DNA from: Erysipelotrichaceae bacterium | GTDB taxonomy: Bacteria > Bacillota_I > Bacilli_A > Erysipelotrichales > Erysipelotrichaceae | DNA length: 16,996 nt | Reading direction: 5' to 3' | Assembly: GCA_900770275.1 (NCBI GenBank) | Contig: CAAGJS010000263.1 | Span: 1 to 16,996 of the forward strand | Part shown: positions 1 to 5,014 of the stretch, piece by piece | Numbering within the stretch: the first letter of the stretch is position 1 | Layout of the letters: every line of letters begins with the position of its first letter | Made by a program: the position numbers and the translations under genes | Notes under the pieces: generated by a model | Told to the model about the DNA's origin: nothing | Database searches by the model: none | Seen by the model: the letters and a program-made list of their open reading frames with translations, nothing else

Positions 1-125
1 ATACAGTGCAAACATGTGATATTCCACGGATATTCACAAGCAACCGAATGTATTCCCAAAAAGTAGTTGTTGATTTCGACTGCACTTTAGAAAGAACGGA
101 GTTTTGACACTCAAATCATGCTTGA

Positions 126-722
126 ATGGCAAAGGAAAATACGAACAAAAAGACCAGAACTTCATCACCTCGAAATGTAAAGTTCTGGCCGTTCCGTAAG
201 AACAATTTGATGATAATATTTGACGTCGGTCAGGTCAATGTCATTACGCAGAAAGCGTACGCTCTGGCTCTTGAACCGCTTACTCTTCACTCCATGGAAT
301 GCCCGCATTGTCATCACCATTCGCTTATTTTCCATGGCGTTTACAGCCGTGGTATTAAAACTCCGGAAGGTATCGTAAAGCTGATTATTCAGCGCGTTCT
401 GTGCAGGGAATGTCATCGTACCCACGCCCTTCTTCCCTCCAGTCTGATTCCTTACTGCCGGATTGATATCCCGACAGCCGTAATCATTATCCAGGCCGAA
501 TCTCCGGAAGAAAAGAAACAGATCCTGCAGGATAACCTGTCCCTTGATGAATCGGATATAGGGCGCATTGTGAGAAAGTGGAAACGGGAATGGTATGAGA
601 GACTGCAGGCGTTCAATATCCTCATTTCGCCCCGGCTGATCGAGCTGTGTATCCTGCATCACCGACGACAATTTCTTCAGAATCACTGTCGCTCTCCGGT
701 TGGATTCTGCAGAACAACATAA
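126..722 (+). CDS. DUF6431-type zinc-ribbon protein of an insertion element
   Basis: This 198-aa protein resembles the DUF6431 family, small proteins usually encoded just upstream of a DDE transposase in Firmicutes insertion elements. A zinc-ribbon pattern is visible: CPHC near residues 59-62 and CREC near 96-99, with a HGVYSRG stretch between them, followed by a basic helical C-terminal half (RKWKREWYERL). Family members typically begin MIIFD, which here is Met29 at 210. The first 28 residues may therefore be untranslated, and no convincing ribosome site supports 126. A 9-bp inverted repeat lies between the two candidate starts. The transposase remnant begins 60 bp downstream. Role inferred: DNA binding or accessory function in transposition; no biochemical role is known to me. 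The ORF itself looks intact although its partner is broken. Confidence 0.6.
   Translation: MAKENTNKKTRTSSPRNVKFWPFRKNNLMIIFDVGQVNVITQKAYALALEPLTLHSMECPHCHHHSLIFHGVYSRGIKTPEGIVKLIIQRVLCRECHRTHALLPSSLIPYCRIDIPTAVIIIQAESPEEKKQILQDNLSLDESDIGRIVRKWKREWYERLQAFNILISPRLIELCILHHRRQFLQNHCRSPVGFCRTT
154..188 (+). repeat. 9-bp perfect inverted repeat before the DUF6431 core
   Basis: CCAGAACTT at 154-162 is matched by AAGTTCTGG at 180-188, separated by 17 nt. If translation starts at Met29 (210), the hairpin is in the leader of the element's first gene. Hairpins near insertion-element ends are known to block read-through transcription from outside. That role is inference here, and no T-tract follows. Confidence 0.5.
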
Positions 723-740
723 GACGACTGGAGGCACGCA

Positions 741-782
741 TTGAATTTCCTTATTTTCAGAGGTGAAAGGAAGGAATTTCAA
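741..782 (+). repeat. inverted repeat enclosing the transposase ribosome site
   Basis: The 12-nt arms at 741-752 (TTGAATTTCCTT) and 771-782 (AAGGAATTTCAA) pair except for one T-T mismatch. The 18-nt loop holds AGAGGTG, and the right arm runs into the ATG at 782. Folded in RNA, it would partly hide the translation start of the transposase remnant. Confidence 0.45.
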
Positions 783-1023
783 TGATGACCGAAGAATACA
801 AACAGAAAATGGCTTTATTCCGCTACGAAATCATTGCGCCGCTCATCACCAGGGGTGAAACTACGCCTCAGGAGCGGGGACAGTTTTTTCGTGATGCCAG
901 CGGGAAAACATATGAGACGCCGGATGGGAAAAGGTCAGGATAAGTTCTGATACCATCTACCGCTATTACCGGGCTTACAACAAGGATGGCTTTGACGGGC
1001 TGAAGCCTGCTAGCAATAGCTAA
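782..1023 (+). pseudogene. truncated, frameshifted DDE-type transposase (N-terminal HTH part)
   Basis: The reading frame starts MMTEEYKQKMALFRYE, typical of the N-terminus of transposases that follow DUF6431 genes, and stops at TAA (940-942) after DGKRSG. Reading one frame over gives VRISSDTIYRYYRAYNKDG and then FDGLKP, the helix-turn-helix segment that normally precedes the DDE catalytic core. Restoring one A to the AAAA run at about 929-932 would join the two parts as DGKKVRISSD. After LKP the frame ends again (ASNS stop at 1021) and no DDE core follows. The gene is thus both frameshifted and cut off. A short open stretch in a third frame, ending at 1087, might be a leftover of its C-terminus, but I cannot show that. 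The AAGGAAGG-like ribosome site at about 767-774 is intact. Confidence 0.65.
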
Positions 1024-1127
1024 CGGATCGATCTCTATGGAAGTGATTACTGAAGGTCAAGCGTTGAAGCTGATCAGTGAAAATTGAGGCAATAATAAAA
1101 ATAGTGCCAAATAAGTGCCGCTAAAAC

Positions 1128-1149
1128 AAAAAACCGCATGTTTATGCGG
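1128..1149 (-). terminator. rho-independent terminator of the tRNA operon
   Basis: On the minus strand, CCGCAT (1149-1144), a 4-nt loop and ATGCGG (1139-1134) are followed by six T residues (1133-1128). It lies 15 bp beyond the 3' end of tRNA-Pro and also marks the probable limit of the insertion-element debris. Confidence 0.8.
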
Positions 1150-1164
1150 CTTTCTGACATTCAG

Positions 1165-1238
1165 TCGGAATAACGGGATTCGAACCCGTGACCTCATCGT
1201 CCCTAACGATGCGCGCTACCAAGCTGCGCTATATTCCG
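1165..1238 (-). tRNA. tRNA-Pro(AGG)
   Basis: The 74-nt gene folds into a complete cloverleaf on the minus strand: acceptor CGGAATA/TATTCCG, D stem GCGC/GCGC, anticodon stem CATCG/CGATG with loop TTAGGGA, 5-nt variable loop, and T stem ACGGG/CCCGT with loop TTCGAAT. The anticodon is AGG (plus-strand bases 1202-1204). The known bacterial proline identity features are all present: C1-G72, A73, G35 and G36. CCA is not encoded (CTG follows A73), so the CCA-adding enzyme is needed. It follows tRNA-Arg by 44 bp in the same transcript. A34 is unusual in a bacterial proline tRNA. Confidence 0.92.
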
Positions 1239-1282
1239 AGTGCTGTTCCATCTTATCGCAGTGAGCGATGAAATTCAAACAG

Positions 1283-1357
1283 TGGCGCCCCCGGCGGGAA
1301 TCGAACCCACAACTAACCCTTAGGAGGGGTTTGTAATATCCGTTTTACTACGGGGGC
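1283..1357 (-). tRNA. tRNA-Arg(CCT)
   Basis: A 72-nt cloverleaf plus an encoded CCA (1285-1283): acceptor GCCCCCG/CGGGGGC, D stem GTAA/TTAC, anticodon stem AACCC/GGGTT with loop CTCCTAA, 4-nt variable loop, and T stem GTGGG/CCCGC with one G-U pair. Anticodon CCT reads the AGG arginine codon. It is the first gene of the two-tRNA minus-strand operon. Unlike its neighbour tRNA-Pro it encodes its own CCA end. Confidence 0.93.
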
Positions 1358-1369
1358 ACTTGCGTTGCC

Positions 1370-1375
1370 ATTATA
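1370..1375 (-). promoter_or_regulatory. -10 box of the tRNA-Arg/tRNA-Pro operon
   Basis: A perfect TATAAT on the minus strand lies 12 bp before the first base of tRNA-Arg, leaving a very short leader as expected for a tRNA promoter. No strong -35 match is visible at the usual distance. Confidence 0.6.
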
Positions 1376-1514
1376 CCGTTATTTCACACGTTAGGCGGAA
1401 GGAAACGATCTGAACAGAAATCAGGTTCCTGTTTTTAAATCGATACTTTCTAAAAAAGTGGTGTGAGAAAGTTTTTACAAATTCAAAAAAACGTCGATGG
1501 AATAGGAATTTTGA

Positions 1515-1544
1515 TTGATTCCACCATTTTTTCTTCCGTAGAAT
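1515..1544 (+). promoter_or_regulatory. promoter of degV
   Basis: TTGATT (1515-1520), an 18-bp spacer and TAGAAT (1539-1544) resemble a housekeeping sigma promoter. Transcription would begin near 1551, leaving a short leader with AGGGG at 1561-1565. An upstream ATG at 1543 lies inside the -10 box, which argues that the gene starts at 1576. Confidence 0.55.
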
Positions 1545-1575
1545 GGAAATGGTAACTGAAAGGGGAAGTTCAAGA

Positions 1576-2463
1576 ATGGAAAATTACAAGATTGTGACCG
1601 ACGCCTGTTCCGACATCATTCCGGAATATGCGGACAAGGAAGGGATCCTTGTCATTCCGATGGAAGTCGCAATGACGGATGGATATAAGTTCAACGCTAC
1701 ATATGACAATTCCGAATTTCCGCTCGATGACTTTTATAAGAAGGTTGAGAGCGGAGTTATGTCTTCGACAACGGCAATTACGCCGCAGACCTATCTCGAC
1801 TTCTTCCGTCCTCTGCTGAAGGATGGCTATGATATTCTCTACAACTGCTTCACATCCGGCATGTCCTCGACCTATAACAATTCGCTGCTCGTTCAGCAGC
1901 AGCTTCAGGAAGAGTTCCCGGACCGCAAGCTGATCATCGTTGACTCCCGTGGCGCAACCGGAGGAATGGGCTATCAGTCCTACTTCGCTGCACTGAACCG
2001 CGATCATGGCATGTCGATCGAAGACAACGCCAAGTGGATCGAAGATACGAAGCTCCACATCAATTACACCTGGACCGTTTCCGATCTCAACCATCTGCGC
2101 CGCGGCGGACGTCTTTCCAACATTGCGGCATTCGCCGGAACGCTGCTGCAGCTGAAGCCGGTCGGCGACATCGATAATGAGGGACGTCTCGTTGGTATGG
2201 GGACGGCACGCGGACGTAAGTCTTCTCTCAAGCGTCTGGCCGATATCATGGCGGCCCGCATCGACACATCGGTCGATAAGCCGGTGCTGATCTGCCACTG
2301 CGCATGCCCGGAAGATGCCGAAGAGCTCAAGCAGAGACTGCTTGAAACCGGCAAGACAAAGGAAGTCATCATCGGCCGCGTCGGACCGGTTGTCGGAACA
2401 CATCTTGGCCCCAGCGGAATTACGCTGTATTACTTCTGCGACCATCGGGGCGGACTGAAGTAA
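1576..2463 (+). CDS. degV: DegV family fatty-acid-binding protein (FakB-like)
   Basis: This 295-aa cytosolic protein has the whole DegV fold. Known family members bind a fatty acid and present it to the kinase FakA, feeding exogenous fatty acids into phospholipid synthesis. Visible hallmarks are the N-terminal YKIVTDACSDI strand and loop, the STTAITPQTY segment near residues 66-75 (fatty-acid carboxylate contact region), TSGMSSTYN near 94-102, VDSRGATGGMG near 126-136, and LRRGGRLS near 174-181. The C-terminal part contains the usual GPVVGTHLGP loop. The start at 1576 has AGGGG about 10 nt upstream; an in-frame ATG at 1543 overlaps the promoter and is rejected. The gene stands alone with its own promoter and terminator. 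No fakA gene is in the window, so which FakB type this is remains open. Confidence 0.9.
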   Translation: MENYKIVTDACSDIIPEYADKEGILVIPMEVAMTDGYKFNATYDNSEFPLDDFYKKVESGVMSSTTAITPQTYLDFFRPLLKDGYDILYNCFTSGMSSTYNNSLLVQQQLQEEFPDRKLIIVDSRGATGGMGYQSYFAALNRDHGMSIEDNAKWIEDTKLHINYTWTVSDLNHLRRGGRLSNIAAFAGTLLQLKPVGDIDNEGRLVGMGTARGRKSSLKRLADIMAARIDTSVDKPVLICHCACPEDAEELKQRLLETGKTKEVIIGRVGPVVGTHLGPSGITLYYFCDHRGGLK

Positions 2464-2480
2464 TCGACAGCACCTTACAT

Positions 2481-2508
2481 GCAGGCAGAGAAATCTGTCT
2501 GCTTTTCT
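2481..2508 (+). terminator. degV terminator
   Basis: GCAGGCAGA (2481-2489) and TCTGTCTGC (2494-2502) pair over 9 bp with one G-U around a GAAA tetraloop, followed by TTTTCTT. It lies 17 bp after the degV stop codon. Confidence 0.8.
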
Positions 2509-2538
2509 TATGCCCTGAAAAGACTAAGGCGGCACAGG

Positions 2539-2563
2539 CACCGGAGAGTATCGAACTCCGGTG
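2539..2563. repeat. 8-bp GC-rich hairpin between degV and the minus-strand unit
   Basis: CACCGGAG (2539-2546) and CTCCGGTG (2556-2563) pair perfectly around a 9-nt loop. It sits 45 bp past the stop of the minus-strand gene ending at 2608, so it may help end or protect that transcript, but no T-tract directly follows on either strand. On the minus strand the loop reads TTCGATACT, reminiscent of a tRNA T-loop, but no cloverleaf can be completed. Confidence 0.4.
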
Positions 2564-2607
2564 TCCGCGCCGTCGGTTATTACTATTCGTTATGATTCCT
2601 GTTTCTG

Positions 2608-3162
2608 TTACTGCACATCATCCGAATGCTTGGCATTCAGATAGGCTTTGACAAAGGAATTCAGCACGACAGAGACAGGTTCATTGCGATCGAGACAGAT
2701 ACGGATCACTTCCTTGAAGCGATCGAGACTCATGACTTCAAAGCCAAGGCTGCGCTTCGTGTCCGGCTTCTTGTGGAAGCGTTCCATGTACTGGAAGTAG
2801 AGGTCGCTCAGTTCGTTGTCGATATCGCCCTCATAGAGGACCAGATCCTCACGCTTCAGGCGCGGTGCCGGTTCACTGGTTTCTTCCTGTGCCTGCTGCG
2901 AATCGCCATTGCGATAGCCATCCTTCAGACCGACGACAGGGATCGAAATTGTCTCGTCGCGCGCCGAGGGATCGACGCTCACAATATCATCGATCTTGAC
3001 TGACTCGCGGAAGAAGCCGTTGATCAGCTCCAGATTCGTGACACTGTCCACGTCATGGCGGAACGCATCATTATTCGCTACATAGCCGGAACGCTGACTT
3101 CCATCCTTCAGCGTCACCGTAATGAATTCATTGATGAACGGGTAGATTTCTCTGCTTGTCAT
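2608..3162 (-). CDS. uncharacterised 184-aa protein coupled to proS
   Basis: I do not recognise a named family. Residues about 8-66 are rich in short beta strands (ITVTLKDGSQRSGYV, then LELINGFFRESVKIDDIVSVDP), a pattern reminiscent of Sm/LSm-type small barrels. That is inference only. A polar, low-complexity linker follows (residues about 84-100, DSQQAQEETSEPAP), then a charged helical region, about 105-178, with ELSDLYFQYMERFHKK and RFKEVIRICLDRN. There is no signal peptide or membrane segment, so it should be cytosolic. It starts 3 bp after the proS stop codon with only a weak ribosome site inside proS, which suggests translational coupling. It is therefore co-expressed with prolyl-tRNA synthetase; a role in RNA or translation is possible but unproven. 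Confidence 0.75.
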   Translation of the reverse strand: MTSREIYPFINEFITVTLKDGSQRSGYVANNDAFRHDVDSVTNLELINGFFRESVKIDDIVSVDPSARDETISIPVVGLKDGYRNGDSQQAQEETSEPAPRLKREDLVLYEGDIDNELSDLYFQYMERFHKKPDTKRSLGFEVMSLDRFKEVIRICLDRNEPVSVVLNSFVKAYLNAKHSDDVQ

Positions 3163-3165
3163 AGA

Positions 3166-4899
3166 TCAATCGTGCGGCTCGCCCTGATGGTCCACATGCA
3201 CAATCGAAGCTTCCAGCAGTTCCTTTACCTTTGCGGCTGCCTGTTCCACGGTCAGATCTTCGCTTGTCTCGCTGCCGCGCACCTTGAACTCAACAAGGCC
3301 ATCCGCCGCCTTCTTTCCGACGGTGATGCGGTAAGGAATGCCGATCAGATCCATATCCTTGAACTTGAAGCCAGGACGCGCATCACGATCATCGAGAATC
3401 GTATCGATGCCTTCCTTCTGCAGCGTCTTGTACATTTCCTCAGCCAGAGAGGACTGCGTCTCATCCTTCGGCGCAATCAGAACAATCGCTGCCTGATACG
3501 GTGCCATATCTGCCGGCCATGCGATGCCGTTTTCGTCATTGTACTGTTCAACGATTGCTGCCAGAGCACGCGCCGGTCCAATGCCGTAGCTTCCCATCCA
3601 AACATCCTGCAGCTGGTTGTTCTGATCCAGGTACTGCAGATTCATGGCCTTGGAATACTTGGTACCGAGCTTGAATGTATTGCCGACTTCGATGCCATGG
3701 GCGAAGCTGATCTTTCCGCCGCACTTCGGGCAGGTATCGCCTTCCATGATGTTGCGCAGATCCCCATGTCCATCGAGCTTGAAATCCTTCAGGTTTACAT
3801 TCTGATAGTGATAGTCCGTCTTGTTGGCGCCGACGACGAAGTTCTGCATATAGAGCACTTCCTCATCCGCGATGACTTCGCACTTGATGCCGATCGGACC
3901 GGCGAAGCCGACCTTTGCGCCCGTAACTTCTTCGACCGCTGCGGCATCGGCCAGTTCAACGCTCTGGGCACCGAAATACTTCTGCAGCTTTGTCTCGTTG
4001 ACTTCACGATCGCCGCGGACCATGACAGCCACCGGCTTACCGTCGATGTTATAGATCAATGTCTTGACAAACTTCTTTGCCGGCTCATGCAGGAAATCGG
4101 TGACTTCTTCGATTGTTCCGCTGTTCGGCGTGTGGACGAGGGTTAGCTCCTTTTCCTCTTCCTTATGATCCGGCTTATCCGGGACGCAGGGGCATACCTC
4201 GATATTCGAGGAGAGGTCGCCGTTACTGCAGAGGACAATCACATCTTCGCCACGCGGCGAAATGGCCTGGAACTCTTCGGAAAGCAGGCCGCCCATGATG
4301 CCGGTATCAGCCTTGACGATGCGGTAGTTGAGGTGCAGACGCTCCATGATGTTCTTGTAGGCGTTGTACTGCTTCAGATAGGCGGCGTCGCAGCTCTTCT
4401 CATCAACGTCGAAGGTGTAGGCATCCTTCATGATGAACTCACGCGTACGGATGAGACCGAAGCGCGGACGCGGCTCATCGCGGAACTTCGTCTCCAGCTG
4501 GTACAAAGAGAAGGGCATATCCTTGTAGGACTTGATCTTCATCTTGGCAGCCTGGGCAAACAATTCTTCATGCGTCGGGCCAAGGACATAGCTCTGTTTC
4601 TTGCGGTCCTTCAAAGAGAACATACTGTCACCGAAGCCGGCACGGCGGCCCGAAGCTACGTAGATGTCTTCCGGAATCAGGGCCGGCATCAGAAGTTCCT
4701 GACAGTCGGTGCGATCCATTTCTTCGCGAAGGATCTCTTCGATGTGCTTCATGACCTTCCATCCCAGCGGTAACATCATGTAGACGCCAGCCGAGCTCTT
4801 CTTGATGTATCCGGCACGTACGAGAAGGTTGGAAGAGACGGAATCTTCGTCCTTCGCATTCTCTTTCAGCGTATAAAAATAACTGTTTTTCAGTCTCAT
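3166..4899 (-). CDS. proS: prolyl-tRNA synthetase, bacterial type with editing domain
   Basis: 577 aa, the normal length for the bacterial ProRS that charges tRNA-Pro with proline and carries an inserted domain (INS) clearing Ala-tRNA-Pro. The class II core is clear: motif 1 region GVYMMLPLGWKVMKHIE near residues 38-54, motif 2 FRDEPRPRFGLIRTREF near 138-154, and motif 3 GSYGIGPARALAA near 437-449. The INS domain lies between, roughly 225-385 (FVKTLIYNIDGKPVAVMVRG and the later GIKCEVIADEEV). An anticodon-binding domain ends the protein. The start at 4899 (MRLKNSYF) has GGGGAA about 5 nt upstream. A longer frame to 5016 would overlap guaB and the promoters, so it is rejected. The downstream 184-aa gene is coupled. 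A tRNA-Pro gene lies 2 kb away. Confidence 0.95.
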   Translation of the reverse strand: MRLKNSYFYTLKENAKDEDSVSSNLLVRAGYIKKSSAGVYMMLPLGWKVMKHIEEILREEMDRTDCQELLMPALIPEDIYVASGRRAGFGDSMFSLKDRKKQSYVLGPTHEELFAQAAKMKIKSYKDMPFSLYQLETKFRDEPRPRFGLIRTREFIMKDAYTFDVDEKSCDAAYLKQYNAYKNIMERLHLNYRIVKADTGIMGGLLSEEFQAISPRGEDVIVLCSNGDLSSNIEVCPCVPDKPDHKEEEKELTLVHTPNSGTIEEVTDFLHEPAKKFVKTLIYNIDGKPVAVMVRGDREVNETKLQKYFGAQSVELADAAAVEEVTGAKVGFAGPIGIKCEVIADEEVLYMQNFVVGANKTDYHYQNVNLKDFKLDGHGDLRNIMEGDTCPKCGGKISFAHGIEVGNTFKLGTKYSKAMNLQYLDQNNQLQDVWMGSYGIGPARALAAIVEQYNDENGIAWPADMAPYQAAIVLIAPKDETQSSLAEEMYKTLQKEGIDTILDDRDARPGFKFKDMDLIGIPYRITVGKKAADGLVEFKVRGSETSEDLTVEQAAAKVKELLEASIVHVDHQGEPHD

Positions 4900-4927
4900 A
4901 AAAATTCCCCGTTTTCTGCTCGCAACA

Positions 4928-4936
4928 AGTATAGCA
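4928..4936 (-). promoter_or_regulatory. extended -10 of proS
   Basis: On the minus strand TGC precedes TATACT (4933-4928), an extended -10, 29 bp upstream of the proS start codon. The -35 region is poor, as is common with extended -10 promoters. Its -35 zone overlaps the guaB -35 box on the other strand. Confidence 0.5.
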
Positions 4937-4953
4937 TGATCGTCGCGCGGTTC

Positions 4954-4982
4954 TTTACTTTGCTTTGGTTTGACTTTAGAAT
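4954..4982 (+). promoter_or_regulatory. promoter of guaB
   Basis: TTTACT (4954-4959), a 17-bp spacer and TAGAAT (4977-4982) form a good housekeeping promoter. Transcription would begin about 25 nt before the guaB start. The short leader leaves no room for a purine riboswitch. Confidence 0.65.
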
Positions 4983-5014
4983 GATGAGAAATTGAAAGAG
5001 GAGGGAGATGTTTC

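Noticed and set aside
104..132. Perfect TTGACA (104-109) as promoter of the DUF6431 gene
   Set aside because: No -10 like sequence occurs 16-18 bp downstream.
165..782. 205-aa minus-strand frame opposite the DUF6431 gene
   Set aside because: The plus-strand frame has zinc-ribbon cysteines and the expected partner downstream; the minus frame has neither.
1445..1476. ACTTTCT/AGAAAGT inverted repeat followed by T residues, as a terminator
   Set aside because: Stem of only 7 AT-rich pairs with a 14-nt loop, and no plus-strand gene upstream that would need it.
1570..2445. 291-aa minus-strand frame opposite degV
   Set aside because: DegV motifs are clear on the plus strand; the opposite frame has no domain or ribosome site.
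3055..4146. 363-aa plus-strand open frame across proS and the coupled gene
   Set aside because: It lies antisense to proS, which has strong family motifs; no ribosome site or recognisable domain; a shadow caused by codon bias.
4983..5014. Purine riboswitch before guaB
   Set aside because: The predicted leader is only about 25 nt, too short for any purine-sensing aptamer.
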